A stretch of 64,000 bases of DNA from Lithospermum erythrorhizon. Taxonomy: Eukaryota; Streptophyta; Magnoliopsida; Boraginales; Boraginaceae. Made by a program: the position numbers and the translations under genes. Location of the stretch: positions 703,537 through 767,536 of the forward strand of contig JADFUC010002135.1 in the NCBI GenBank assembly GCA_019722365.1, given 5' to 3'. The notes below the pieces were generated by a model. The model searched no databases and was not told the DNA's origin. It saw only the letters and a program-made list of their open reading frames with translations. Below, piece by piece: positions 24,590-37,310 of the stretch (position 1 is the stretch's first letter; each line of letters begins with the position of its first letter).

Positions 24590-25420
24590 TATATTAATAT
24601 CAAATAATAATCATTTTAAATATATATAAATATAATAAAATTCTCAATCGACCCACATTATTTTAATTTGATTAAAAACTATTTCATATTTTAACAATGA
24701 ATTAAAAATGTTATTATGAAGTATTTTACAATATAAATTTGAAGACTGAATTCAAAATTTAAATTTTCATTTATCAAATTTAAAATCGATTTTTTTTAAA
24801 CGAACTCGATAACATTATTTTTGTTTCGTTACACAAAAATAGAGTAGTAGGGAGTATATTTATTGCATCAAGAGCAATTACACCAGATTTCCTATAAATT
24901 TTTCTTAAAATCAATTCCTTATATCACTTTATCAAATTTAGGTATTACCTTTCAACTTTTACACAAATCCAGATTCACTATTTTATTCTTTAAAATACTC
25001 ACATCAATTAATATCAAGAACAAAAGCGATTTAGGAAATATGCAAATATGAAGCATTTCCTAAAAAATTTATAAAAAATATTTAAAATAAAAAATCTGAT
25101 TTTTTGTTACTTTTTCACTTTTTTCTTCTCCCTATTCTATAGATTGAATTAGATTGCACGAAGCACACTTTGATTGGACGCAATAATTGTAAGATCTTGT
25201 TCCTCTGTTTTTTACTATCGATTTTGGGACCTCTTATAATTCGCATGTGTTTCATGAGAAGAGGAGATTCGGTTCATCGACCTCTTAAACAAATTTGTTT
25301 GATTGCGCTCTATTAACATTTTTCCAGCAATAATTAATGTTTAATTGGACCACAGTGCACTGTCTGACGAAGGGACATCACGTGAACATATTTTTCACTT
25401 GTCGAAACTTTTTTATAAAA
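24590..25420. repeat. Dispersed repeat, copy 1 (partner at 31790-32430)
   Basis: Shares with 31790-32430, in the same order, stretches around 'caaaat(t)taaa', 'taacatca/ttttttgttt', 'attcgcatgtgtttcat', 'ttcgtcgacct', 'tgctttattaacatttt' and 'ttgtcgaaactttt'. Copy 1 has about 360 bp extra (about 24868-25225). Part of that extra (25095-25165) recurs at 62703-62770 in rearranged order. Transposon class not identified. Confidence 0.55.
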
Positions 25421-25550
25421 GTTAAAAAGAAAAAATTACAATTTATTTAGATGCTGCTTAAATTTTAAGTGCTATCTTTAAAAAAATTTAAACAATGCTT
25501 GATTGAAACACTATATATATAAGAGTCTCTTCACGTATGGTTAAATTAAG

Positions 25551-25660
25551 AGTCATATAAGACGCCATAAAGTTGGTTTCTGATGAATAAGTGAGATAAA
25601 GAGGTCATATAAGACGATGCTTATAAAGTGGTTTCTGATGAATAAGTGAGATTTATATAA
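25551..25660. repeat. Two-copy tandem repeat, about 50 bp
   Basis: 'gtcatataagacg' and 'ggtttctgatgaataagtga' occur in both units, at about 25551-25601 and 25602-25652. Confidence 0.8.
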
Positions 25661-25732
25661 TAAATCATAACCAAAACGGAAGAAAAATACATAAGAAAGA
25701 AAAAGATAACAAAACACAAACATAACAAGAAT

Positions 25733-25849
25733 TAGATAAGGCTTTTGTAAGCCATCTTTATTCGAACATACTATCTAAGTTGTTGACCTTTAGATAAGGC
25801 TTTTGTAAGCCATCTTTATTCGAACATACTATCTAAGTTGTTGACCTTA
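25733..25849. repeat. Perfect two-copy tandem repeat, 58 bp
   Basis: tagataaggcttttgtaagc begins at 25733 and again at 25791. The 58-bp units appear identical, so the duplication is recent or an assembly artefact. Confidence 0.95.
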
Positions 25850-27320
25850 CATAGTGCTTAAGATGTGTTGTCTTAACTAGCTTAGCCATAGTGCATAGCA
25901 CTAATAAGTTCTAAGGTCAAAAATAAAATGAAATAATATCACATAGATAGGAAAATAAATCAAATATGAATATAAAAAGACTTAGAACTTAATATAATTA
26001 AATGATACAAAGCGCTATATAATTAAATGATATAAAATAATATATATTTAAGTTATTAAGGTTAAATAACGCTTAATATACGCTATGCTATGGTCCTCGT
26101 GGACAGTACCATTTGACTTAGCACTAAACCTACTCAACCAGATACTATTTCCATTCAGTCGCGGTTCTACACCCAGCTCATCTCATAAAAGTAAGCTTCA
26201 TTCAAATATGGGTCACACATTGACCCCTGAAGACTCCCTGCATGCCGTCATGATGATTATACTCACTACCATGTAGGAGCAGATAGCCTCTTTAAAAAGC
26301 ATGGTGGAAAAAATGTCTAAGCATATATAGCTCCAAAATGAGGCACTATCCAACATGGCGGGAATGATGCATGACCATGAGCAGCACGACCGAGAAGCAG
26401 AAGCCAACTTGAGGACCCTACCTCCTTAAGAGGCGCCATTTCCAAGGAAATAATGCTAACGCTCTCACCATAACATGCTTCAAGCATGTCTCAAGGACAA
26501 CTAGCAAAGGTAGTGAAGGCCCCATGTATCTCAGCTGATGGGACCATACCAGCTGCACAACTAAGGAGTTCATATTGGGGGCAATCAAAGACACCCAAGA
26601 TGAAGCAGCGCCTTCATACTCTTATGTCAAACCATACAGCTCCCGCATAGATAGGTTGAGGATGCCCCAAGGCTACCAACCTCCAAAGTTCCAACACTTC
26701 GACGGAGTCGAAATCCCAAGCAACATATTGCGCACTTCATAGAGATGTACCATAATGCTGGGACAAGTGGAGATCACATGGTAAAGCAGTTTGTCCGTTC
26801 ACTGAAGGGAAATGCATTCAAGTGGTACACCAAGCTGGAACCAGACTCCATAGATAGTTGGGCACAGCTGGAAGGCGAGTTCCTCAACCGTTTCTTCAGC
26901 ACCAGGCACACAGTAAGTATGATAGAGCTGACCAATGCCAAGCAGCGCCAAGAAGAACCGGTCACAGACTTCATCAACAGGTGGAGGAGCCTTAGCCTCA
27001 AATGCAAAGATAGACTTTCAGAGTCTACAAACTTTATCAACATGTGCAAACAGTGGAGGACTTGCAGTACATCTTGCAAGATATACTACCCAAGAACTTC
27101 GAACAACTGTCCACCAGGGCCCATGTCATGCAAGTTTCACATCACTATAGCGTTTATTACATGCTATGTAAGTATCAAATTTCTACAACGCTTACAAAGC
27201 GCTATATAACATAAGCGTTATAATAACATCCTGTTACAAGCTTTATTGAAAGTGCTATAACGATGACTTATATAACGCTTTTACCTAAGCCTTAAAACAA
27301 GTGTTATACAAGACCAACTC
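25850..27320 (+). mobile_element. Candidate DNA-transposon-like segment carrying a gag fragment
   Basis: Both sides of a retrotransposon gag fragment carry short repeats built on agcgctatataa, agtgcttaa and taacgctta: left about 25850-26080, right about 27140-27320, in both orientations. Clusters of short repeats in both orientations near element ends are typical of CACTA or MULE subterminal regions. Similar motifs occur at 33640-33740 and in UGT intron 2 (17480-17660). No terminal inverted repeats or target duplications were found, so this is tentative. Confidence 0.35.
26210..27150 (+). pseudogene. Ty3-type retrotransposon gag fragment
   Basis: Retrotrans_gag-type sequence in shifting frames. 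An upstream part contains VEKMSKH and NMAGMMHDHEQHDREAEA (about 26305-26410). Then RLRMPQGYQPPKFQHFDG (about 26650-26705) and KGNAFKWYTKLEPDSIDSW followed by FLNRFFSTR and EEPVTDFINRWRSLSLKC (26745-27010) follow. Gag forms the particle shell of LTR retrotransposons. No protease, RT or integrase follows; the next kilobase is unrelated. Confidence 0.85.
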
Positions 27321-27534
27321 TAATAGTGTCAGATAGGCAGATGGCCAAACCCATGGATGGCAATAATTGCTATGGATCCTTAACAAAATTCACACGAATT
27401 TTAAATGTCAATTCAATTATTTACATGAATGATTAATAATTGCTATGTATATATTCTTGAACAAATATTGTAGACAGTGAAAATTTATTAAAAAATAATT
27501 AAAATAATTACAATGACTTAATCAAATTAATTAA

Positions 27535-28170
27535 ATCAAATCATTGGAAGAAATGCCACGTGGTTAAGGTTCTATCGAATCCTAAATTTAATCTAAAATC
27601 CTGCATTTAACAAGGGTTTCCAAGAAAATAGCTCCGAATTAAATGAACATTAAATTTAGGGTTCGATGCTAAAAATCTCTAATTTTAATACATTAAAATC
27701 GGCCCTAGGGCCTCAAATTGAGGTTCCGAAAGTTTTGGGGTTCGAAATGGGCACTCCAAAAGTTATGAGGTTCAAAAATAAAGCGCCCAAAGATCTAGGT
27801 CAACATAAAATACAAGCTGACCTGGGAAAGATCCTAACCTTTCTTTCCTACATCAAAAATAGGTGCCCTATATTATTACTTGAGCAAAAGTAATTCCCCT
27901 GGGATATCCGATTTCGCTCGTGACTGGGTCATAAATTCGGAACACTGCTAAGACGTGATCCACCGAATTAGAACCAACCAATCAAAGAAAAGATTCCTGC
28001 CTCGATACCTATATAAACTCCCCAAATTTTGAAAATACACAACCCTAACAAAAAATATGTATAGGTACCCACAGATTTTCTCTCTCAAAGCTTAAATCTT
28101 TAAACTACCAACAGAACACCACTTCCTTGGTCGGAAATACCTCCCACGCCCAAAAATAGGCGCCTGCTAA
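27535..28170 (+). mobile_element. Probable solo LTR fragment
   Basis: Non-coding, with a promoter-like tatataaactcc at about 28011 followed by about 70 bp and then a T/C-rich transcribed-looking stretch (ttttctctctcaaag). It ends near 'gctaacacgttatca', a form I associate with LTR/primer-site junctions. No second LTR or internal domain is seen, so class and limits are uncertain. Confidence 0.35.
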
Positions 28171-28789
28171 CACGTTATCAAACGCACAATTCTTCAAGCT
28201 AGGGTTAAAATTTAGCGAAACTCCACATCGCATTTCTCAGTTAACGCTTCAATATTCAGACAAGCCTAAATAAATCCCGATTATTCATAAATCTTCATTT
28301 AACTCAAGTTAACGCCTGAATATTCAAGTGAATAAATTAAATAAACCCCTCGACATTCATAATCTGAGATGAACACCGAAAAATCTCGTGTTCGATTCAT
28401 CAAGCTTTATACAGAAATACACTCAATATTTAGTCCCTATACCGATTCCGTGCTATGAAACACGTCATAAGAATTGCTTGAGCCGGGACAAGATCATCAA
28501 CAAGGCTTCAGCATAATCCACTTTCATACTGATCATCACTACAAAACCAAGTTCAAGCACAGAGAAAGCCTGTCAAGTATTATCGCTTTCCAATACCAGC
28601 CAAATTCATGGCGCTCAAATCTCACTGCCCCTCTATTCTACGTAAAGAACACGCCGCTAAGCCATCAGAAGACAAAGCAAAGTTGCTGGTACATCAAGCT
28701 CAATAATTGGATTGGCTATCAATTCATACAGCTTACAAACTCGAAGTTCTTTGCTTGAATCAACGAGAATCGATCTCTTTATCACAAAT

Positions 28790-29235
28790 ACTGTCATGAT
28801 AATCACAGATCAATTCATTTACCGGGTTCGGGTTAAAACGAGATTACCGTAACTTAGTGTTCTCATCTTAGTAATTGTATATTACTAACGCTGGCCCTCA
28901 TGATAATTTAAGGGTTATGAGTTTTATCAAGTAGATCTTTACCATTAATCGCTATAATAATAGTAATCGTCAACTATTATTATTATACAACTTACTATTA
29001 TCCGGTACTCATGTCACACACATACAAATGATATTCTAATTATATTTCATGCATGAAATTAAACGCATTTCAGATATCGGTAGTTTTATCTCTCTCAATA
29101 TTTATATATTTGATAAATATATAACGATTTAACATCAATCGGCTAAACTTGTAAGTTTAATCAATTGCTAATCGAAATCGGTTTAATAACTCGATGGTTA
29201 TTTGATATACTCTGCTATTATTTTAATTGACTCAT
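28790..29235 (+). mobile_element. Dispersed LTR family, copy 2
   Basis: Same landmarks as copy 1: 'atgataatcacagatcaatt', 'taatcgctataataatagta', 'tcacacacataca' and 'atatttgataaatatat'. It stops before the TATA/U5-like part present in copy 3, so it is truncated at its 3' side. Confidence 0.6.
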
Positions 29236-30529
29236 GTTTAATTCAAATAACAACTCACTACCACTGGTACACCGACGCACCGACGCTGCCAACATGTAGA
29301 CGACATCGCTCCTCCGTATTCATTTTGTCTCAACGGTGGAGCGCATTCGAGGGAGTTCCGCGTAGTACCGCGACTTACCACGTATTCGAGTACATCGCAA
29401 TAAGTTCAAGCCGCTAAAAAGAAGATGTCGATTAAGAAATTCGTGGATCGAAGCCGTGTAAGACTCAGCATTGGTGACCAAATTGAGTTAGTTTCAGGAT
29501 AATACTGGGCAATAGCTCGCCAAAGAACCCCGAGCACATCACAAATCCAAGCACGTACTCGTGAAAAAGATCACCTAATTGTAGAGCATAATGTATGTTT
29601 ATATCAAAGGATGTAGTGAAGCACAGTTGTTCTCGTCGACTTTACCAAACCACTAAGTCGTGCAAAGCATGATTTAGCATGCAAATGAACATAGGTCTTA
29701 GATAGACGTCAGCAGCCGCGTTTAGGTTGCTGGGGAGTCAAAAGATGTATCTATTATGTTACGTGAACAAATATTTGAATATTGCTGCTCTTTTATATTC
29801 TAAATATATTTGTTTACTTCGTCTATATGTTTTAAATTCTACATAATGTACATGTATTGTATCACCATGCAGCTGAAAAGTTAAATGCCTGGGACATTAG
29901 TCTATATTTTCTGTAGAGGCAACATGAATCATTGATTACACCTTCTTCAAAGTTCCCTGTATTAAAGGATAACCAAAGGCTCAAGGTCGACAGTCGATAA
30001 TAGACGCATGCTGATCATATTTATCAATGCTTAATAACATCAAGATCGATCACCTTAGCCCGTTATGACTGTGATCAATACATCAGTCCTATGACTAAGA
30101 AATTTACATTTAATGTGTAAACGAATTCATGTAAGATTTTGCTTAGAATTTTAGGTTCGACAATTCTTAGACCTACGTATATAAATCATCTGTTATATAA
30201 GCCTCAGATTTTCTCGACTACGCACCAAACGCCTACCTTAAATGTGATTATAACGGCATATTAATAAATGGAAGATAAATGACAGATGTTGATATATCGT
30301 AGGATTTATCCGCCCTCGATATACAAAGTTTAAAGATCTCGTGCCTCTCTCACACGCTGCAGATCGATGATGGCTGGACGCCATAAATTTTATTATTCTG
30401 GGCCTATACTTAGTAAAGAAAGTCATATGCTTTCATGACACTTATGGTTACCTACGACTAGAGATCGCGCTGATAAAGCGACTGTAAAGCGCAGAATCGC
30501 CCACGGCCACCGAGAGTTTAATTTCTTTT
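29236..30529. other. Sequence between two LTR copies, not identified
   Basis: Lies between LTR-family copies 2 and 3, so it could be the internal part of a short retroelement. No gag, RT, RNase H or integrase motif could be recognised in any frame. Short frames at 29202-29417 and 30238-30426 are unsupported. Confidence 0.4.
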
Positions 30530-31440
30530 ATTGTGCCCGCTATGCATAATCAGATTAATTCATTTATCGTGGTTTGGTTAAATGAGATTACCGTAACTAG
30601 TGTTCACTTTAGTAATCATATATTACCAGCGTGGCTTCATGATAATTTATGTTTTAGCTTATCAAGCAGATATCTATCTATTAATCGTTATAATAATAGT
30701 AATTGGTCAATTATTATTATTATAATGCATTCTATCATTATTCGAAAGCCTAAGGCCACACACATACAATGATATTCAATAATATTTCATGAATAAAATT
30801 AAACGAGACTTATATAATGAGAAATGTATCTCTCAATATTTATATATTTGTCAAATATATGTCACAACATCAATCGTTAAACTCATGTTTCTTAATCAAT
30901 TAAGCAATTAGATCGACGGTTAACTTGATGTTTATTCGATAATGACTGTTAAGATTTTAATTAACTCGCTGCTTAATTAAAATGTAACACTCACCAAGTA
31001 ACTCAATATTTCCACTGGGCTCAACTGGCCCACCAAGCTTAACCAGCTTAAACCGATTTCAACGAAATGCTTAACGAATTTAATCTCGTGACTGTATTTG
31101 TATTATGATTGTGCTTTTTATCATAAGAATTATAAAAAACCTCAACCTCCCTCTTAGATACCGCCTCCTCATAGAATCGAAGTATTTTCCTTCCAATTTC
31201 ATTTATCTTTTAAATCCTAAAGAGCTTCAAGATTTCTATCTGCTTTCCCTTTGCTGCAATCTGTATGACATCATTTCAAGCTGAATGCTCGAGAGGGATT
31301 TTAAAGGGCTTACGCGATATTGACAAGTGAGGATTGGGTTCGTTTGCTCACAGAATGTAAGCATCTTTTTATTCACATTTATATTTTGTATTTAGATTAA
31401 TATACATTAATTTTGAGATCCCACACCGCAAAGACACTTC
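30530..31440 (+). mobile_element. Dispersed LTR family, copy 3 (most complete plus-strand copy)
   Basis: Begins with 'attcatttatcgtggtttgg' and carries the family landmarks. It then continues into a promoter-like attataaaaaacctc (about 31130) and a U5-like tail ending near 'gattaatatacatta'. That tail also occurs in copy 4 at the corresponding position ('gattaatatatgtcat' on the minus strand), which supports one LTR of about 0.9-1 kb. Confidence 0.6.
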
Positions 31441-31789
31441 AGAAGTAGCCCATCCAAATTCCTCGATATCAATTTGAGACAAGCCCATACCAACATGTCA
31501 AGTAAGCGCCCTCATTTAATTATATCCAAGCGTAGAATGGGCCTCAAGTCCATCAAGCATTCCGTGACATATATGCAGCTCGTCATGTAGATCCTATCTA
31601 ACCCAAATCAAGTCAAGTCGCTCGATCGGTACCAACTGCCCAAGCTCATAATCGCTACTCAAAGCCAAGTCAAGCCAGTTCTGACATCTCATAAATCGTC
31701 AAGAACGCTAGATCCATAGTTTGACAATGATCCTATTCGATTTGATAAAACCTCAGACACTCAATTCTTTCCTACAATTGATTTTATTT
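31441..31789. other. Short spacer, nothing recognised
   Basis: No coding or repeat signal identified between LTR copy 3 and the dispersed repeat. Confidence 0.4.
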
Positions 31790-32430
31790 TATACCCCTTT
31801 ATATAAATAATAAAAATTCTTCTTTACATTACAAATATATTAAAAAGATCAACATTTGATATTATTATACAATATAATGAAAATATTTTGAGTTCAAAAT
31901 ATAAAATCTCATTTATCAATTCAAAATATGATAATTTTTTTAAATCTTTCTCGCAGTAACATCATTTTTGTTTATTAGTTAATGAATAAAAGTGGTAGTA
32001 AATTTATTGTATTACATGAAATATCCTGATTTGACGTATAATAATTCGCATGTGTTTCATATCAGGAGGAAATTCGACTTTGTCGACCTGTAAAGAAATT
32101 TGTTTTATTGTGCTTTATTAACATTTTCCATCAATAATGTTTAATATTTCCTTCATCTTTATTTTTTAGGTCCATTTTTTATTTTTAGAAATTCATACAC
32201 TAAGTATTATTTATGAGATGTGATGATGGAGAGAAATTTAAATGCAAGATACATATTTGAATTTTTTTAAAGTATGTGCAAAAATAAATGAGTCTAAAAA
32301 TTAGGAATGGAGTAAATATATATAAAGGACCACGGTCCAGAGGCCAGACAGAGGAACAAGAACATGAAACATATTTCCCCACTTCCTAATAATTGACCTC
32401 TTCCGAATTAACTTGTCCGAATTAACTTGT
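31790..32430. repeat. Dispersed repeat, copy 2 (partner at 24590-25420)
   Basis: Shares ordered blocks with copy 1, including 'attcgcatgtgtttcat' and 'cttgtcgaaactttt'. It contains a MITE-like insertion (32150-32314) that copy 1 lacks. Confidence 0.55.
32150..32314. mobile_element. Degenerate Stowaway-like MITE
   Basis: Left end tccttcatctttattt and right end taggaatggagtaa resemble decayed Stowaway termini, as does the internal 'aatttaaatg...aagtatgtgcaaaaataaatgagt', which is close to that of the MITE at 24043. It coincides with a gap in the partner repeat. Confidence 0.6.
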
Positions 32431-34127
32431 CGAAACTTTTATATTCCCCTCCAATTCAAAATGAGAAACATTGATGCCGGCTTAAATTTTCATTGTTGTG
32501 AAATCAACAAACACGTGTTGTCGATCGACACAAACAATGGGCGAGAAGCCATATCGTCGCAGAACTCACAGATATTTTCGTGATTCCGTTGATTTTAAAG
32601 CTTCCCAAGAGATATTTTCGCCATATAAAAGATTTTTTCGTAGATCGTTTCTCATTTTAAGATATACAAAGTTTTCATTTGATTCTAAGAGATTTTTATT
32701 AAGGCGAAAGCTGCTGTTCCCAAATCAAATACTTTATTTATCACATCGAAACCCTAATGCCATATCTATATAAGGAAATTTCAAACACAAGCTGTGAAGT
32801 GTGCCTCGATATTATTATTCATAGAGAGTGTTCTTGTGTTTAGTGAGCAATTATCAAAAAATTAATGCAAAGCATTTCAGACAAGAATTTCAAACTTCTC
32901 TAACTAACGCATTTTATCGCTTAGCGACACCACGCTATAACAATCATCGGTAGCTATCAGAAAACATCATGAGTGATAATTCATGCACCGCTATCATTTT
33001 GGAGTAGAAAGAGTAAGATAAGAAAATATAAGAATCATATTCAGAGTGCCTCAGAATTTCTTCAAGCTATAGTCAATCCTTCACCAGCAGTTCGCCCTTC
33101 GCACTCCAAAGGTCAGTGACGGCACCGAACCCACTACCTCAGGTTCTTTACGTTACGCACTATTTATTTTTGTTTATTTTCTGTGACACTTATACTGTCA
33201 ACTAAGTTAAGACATCATTTGGCCTAACAACTAGAACAATGCATCCATCTCGCACCGGCAAACCAACACAAAACATAAGATTTTTTTGTTTTTCCGTGTT
33301 CAATTTTAACCATCAATAACTAATTAATCACATGATGGAAAATTATAAAAATTCACATTTATGAAAATATATTTAAAGATAAATTTATTGATATCAATTT
33401 TATATTTTTGAACTAATTAATAATAAAGAATTGGATTAAGAAAAGCAGCATCTATGTTAGTTAAAGAAATTAGACTATTTAATGTCAACCTCATGTTTCA
33501 TGATGAGGTTTTTTTTATCTTCATCTGACTAATTTGGCATTATGCTATCAATCATTATAAGGCAGCTGGATTCATTGAGACGTCAGTTTCGGATCGGTAT
33601 CATGCATGAGATTTATCGATCACCACAATCTTGGTAGAGCTTTTATAAGTGCTATATAAGGGAAATCATAGATATAAGTATTTACCCTGTTAGTGTAAGT
33701 GCTATGTTGTGAATCACTAAATAGCACATTAAGGATCATTATTGTTATGGCTCTACATAATTATTTAAAAAGTAGAAAAATGTCTTAAACAACGACCAAG
33801 AAGCATTATAAAAGTGATAAACTTGTATGATGTAACACGAGATATGTGAAGTACTTCAAAAGAATAACATGTGAAAAATACAGCATACGTAAAAGTTTTG
33901 CAGACTGTATATCGAATATTTATGCAAATCAGATAATTACTAACATATACAAAAACGCGAACGAAAAAGCTGTGGTTTCTTCCCCTTCACATCATAATTA
34001 CTTAACTACCCTTCTATCTAAAAAAAATATAAAAGTTAGAGTTCCCATTATAATTAACTACTAATACTCAAGTTTTTTATTGACGTTGCATATCGTTTAA
34101 ATCTCAATATCAATTATTATTAAACTA
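32431..34127. other. AT-rich spacer, no gene supported
   Basis: Frames at 32498-32773 and 33846-34064 show no domain. 32780-33170 may be an LTR/5' leader. Around 33640-33740 there is a cluster of 'agtgctatataag'-type motifs like those near 26-27 kb. Confidence 0.4.
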
Positions 34128-34325
34128 TATGTTCAAAAAATTATAAGAAAATAATGAGTTACGAAATTATTTTCAAAGACGATCTAATTTATATAATTTT
34201 TATATTTATCAAAAATAATTAAATTATATGTTTACAAATTATAAGAAAATAATATTATGAAATCATTTTCAAAGACACCCACGATATAACTTTCTTATAT
34301 TTTTTAAAAATAATAAATAATTAAT
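34128..34325. repeat. Two-copy tandem repeat, about 99 bp
   Basis: 'tatgttcaaaaaattataag' (34128) and 'tatgtttacaaattataaga' (34227) each continue into 'aaaataat' and 'ttttcaaagac'. Confidence 0.7.
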
Positions 34326-34740
34326 TAATAAAAGCTTTTACCTCGATATACAAAAAAAATTAAATAAAAAATTAGTTAGCATTAAGATTCACCATACTAT
34401 ACTCTCAGATATACATAAGCATTATCAATCAAAAGCGAATCACGCACATACGCATTTGGCTTGGTGCTATACATCATATACATTCTAAGATATATATTTT
34501 ATAATTGTAGTGCATTATCTCATTTTTAATTAACTTTGCTTATTTATCCTCTCGCGCATGCTTAATGATTCCAAAGCGTATTTATCAATAACACAATTAT
34601 TTTTCTTCAATTTTGTACGTATAAATTTCTACGATTCAATTCACAAGAATATGCCTCATATATTACAGATATTAATTTATTACTCTTTCATTAATACTAA
34701 GCCATCATAAAAGTATTTTCAATCTTTTAATAATTTGTGT

Positions 34741-35003
34741 TAGGTTAAATAATAATATATTTTACGTAGGAACTATTGTTATCAAGTATTTTGTTATTAT
34801 TATTATAATAGGTGTTAGTTGAAATAATGCAATATATTTTATGTAGAACTATTGTTATTTCTATTATTATCAGTAATAGTGAAGTTAAATAATTATATAT
34901 TTTTGTAGAAATTGCTATTATAATTTATTATTACTATTACGTAGAACTATTATTATTATTTTTATAATAGGTATCGCTTAAATAACTATATGATTTATAG
35001 AAC

Positions 35004-35034
<31 letters not shown>

Positions 35035-35036
35035 GT
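34741..35036. repeat. AT-rich tandem array, 68-bp unit, ending in (ATT)n
   Basis: Units start tagg(t/g)t.. at 34741, 34809, 34877 and 34968. Each has 'aaataat..atatattttatgta', then 'gaactattgttatt', then ATT-rich DNA. The first two periods are 68 bp and the third about 91 bp. The array ends in a pure ATT run at 35000-35034. Confidence 0.75.
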
Positions 35037-35279
35037 TATTTAATTCCATGCAAGTATAAGAATTTTATATATCGTAATTTATCAAAATTTAAATTATACT
35101 TTTAAATCATACCAATTTAACCGACATAAAAAGAATAATTCATTTTATACAATATCATTTATCAATTGGTCAATACGCTAAATTAAGACATCAAATTGTT
35201 AATTAGAAAAAATTCAAAAGAGTAAGTTATTACACAATTTTAGACTGACGGAATTAAACATAAAAATATATCAACATTC

Positions 35280-35640
35280 GAAATCGATCGCATATCTTTG
35301 CATCGCACGCCTCCCTTTACTACAATCTTTAAAAAGAATTCTAATGAAATTATTACTTAATTATACGTAGCCTTTAACACTACTTTCAGTACCAAGACTA
35401 TAGGTTCAAAAATTGGTCCAAAACTGAGACCAACGCCAAAGGATTAGAACTGATTAGGTTCGCTGGCTAGAACCTAATTTATAGACTCAAAATTGCTCAA
35501 ACCCAATGTATCTATACACACTCCTTAATTCAACTACACCATAATCATAACTAATAATGAAATAAGTTCAATGGAAATTATCCTAATGATAAACAGCAAA
35601 CATAACGATGAACAAAATGAATAATTATGTACTTGATGCA
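35280..35640 (+). repeat. Direct repeat R1 (partner 36966-37310)
   Basis: About 350 bp matching 36966-37310 in the same orientation, with landmarks 'catcgcacgcctccctttac', 'tatacacactcc', 'cataactaataatgaaataa' and 'tcaatggaaat'. The two copies bracket about 1.3 kb with a copia RT fragment. They may be LTRs or a local duplication, but neither clearly begins TG or ends CA. Confidence 0.65.
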
Positions 35641-36306
35641 GATTTTTGTCTTATCGCTTTACAGCTTGCTTTTCAAGAATATTTAACATCGCAGTCACCA
35701 TACAACAGCGAAAAATACAACGTGATTCTTTAAAAAGACATGATTCCAAGACAACAACAAATATTACACTTCACAATTCCATCAGTCACACAAATCATAT
35801 ACAACACATTTTCTAATATATGCTTTGACATAAAATGCGTAATAATAATCGACGATCACTGAGGATATCTTAAATTAACTAAATCTTAAATCATGATTTA
35901 CCTGACTCATCGCCATAATTGACGCCGCACGCCGACTTTCCTCGAACAATACTCAACACTGGGGATCCCTTAAAATAGAAGCGGGCGAAGCCAGGAAAGC
36001 TCTCGTGAATACTATATACAATGCTCATATTCAATCACACATATATAAACACATAAATATCGCATAGTTATGATGAATTACTTCATTATACTTATCATTA
36101 TTATTCATATCATTAGTCGCCTCTTACGATCCTTCTTATAGCTTAATATCTTTCAACCAATTTAATATAATCAACTTACAAAATATTTCCTCGTAATGTA
36201 ATAGATAACACTATAATATCCAACAACTCAATACATCACACATACAACAATAACTCTATCTCCGGCCCCCTATTGCAGCTTCACACCACCCTAATAAGAA
36301 AACGCT
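35641..36306. other. Spacer inside the direct-repeat pair
   Basis: No coding domain recognised between R1 and the 114-bp tandem repeat. Confidence 0.4.
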
Positions 36307-36500
36307 ATTCGCTGCCTCTATACCAAGCAAGCAAACGAAGACAAAAAAATACAACTCTCCGCTACCTCTACACCAAGTAGACGTAAATACATCACAACTT
36401 GCAAGTGAGGGATTGACGCCATTCGTTGCCTCTACACCAACCTAAACGAAGCACTCAACAAAATATAACTCTCCCGCTACCCTACACCAAATGTGAGTAG
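36307..36500. repeat. Tandem repeat, about 114-bp unit
   Basis: 'attcgctgcctctataccaa' at 36307 recurs as 'attcgttgcctctacaccaa' at 36421. Both are followed by 'aacgaag', 'aactctcc(c)gctacc' and 'ctacaccaa'. Less AT-rich than its surroundings. Confidence 0.75.
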
Positions 36501-36578
36501 AGCTCATGTAGAGTTTTCAACAAGAGAACCGACAAAGTCGTTGAATCCATAAATGTTATATGTGATGAAAAATAAACT

Positions 36579-36975
36579 ATGCAAACTCCAGATGACGATG
36601 AAGAGGCCCTTCAGATAACTCAAGATACAGGTAGCTCAGATCAAACTCAAGAGAAACCCAAAGAATCATACTACGCCAAAAGTTCGAAGCATTCAATCGC
36701 CTCATCCTCCGGATGCAACAATCGGGAAGCGCGAACGACGGACTCAAAACAAAAGCTCAAGCCCGCGGCTAAATTCAAGAATTGCAACGCAAAGATTCAT
36801 TTCCACTATCGAACCAGCATCAAGGAAGCACTCAAGATACATAATGGATAAATTCGATGCGCTAGAGCTCACTCAATTTGAAAGAAACGATGTTTGGGAT
36901 CTGCCCCAAGACCATCAAACTATCCCGGCCGGGCACAAAGTGGGTTTCGTGAACAAACTTAGTGAAGACGTAGCA
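36579..36975 (+). pseudogene. copia pol fragment (integrase-RT linker and RT start)
   Basis: MQTPDDDEEALQITQDTG with the following acidic stretch resembles the linker between integrase and reverse transcriptase. Frame-shifted coding for LTQFERNDVWDL and KWVFRNKLSEDG-like residues (about 36870-36970) is the start of copia RT. The RT catalytic core is missing because direct repeat R2 starts right after it. Confidence 0.7.
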
Positions 36976-37310
36976 TTCAATCGCATATCACAGATCGCAT
37001 GCCTCCTTTACTAGTTAATCTTAAAAAATGAGCCTATCAAACACATTATATTAGCCTTAACATTTACTTTTGCTTCAAGACGATAGGCTAAAAAATTTGT
37101 CCAAAACCGAAACCGACGCGATAGAACTTATTTAGGTTCTATTGTTAACCGACGAATGCATTCGATTCAGCTACCAAAACCGAACCGATCTATACACACT
37201 CCTAAATTCAACTTCACCATCATCATAACTAATAATGAAATAAGTTCAATGGAAATCATCCTAATGATAAACATAAACATAATAATGAACAAAAACGAAT
37301 AATTGTACTG
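36966..37310 (+). repeat. Direct repeat R2 (partner 35280-35640)
   Basis: Second copy of the 350-bp repeat. It truncates the RT fragment at 36975. A 108-codon minus-strand frame (37167-37493) crosses it but has no recognisable domain. Confidence 0.65.
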
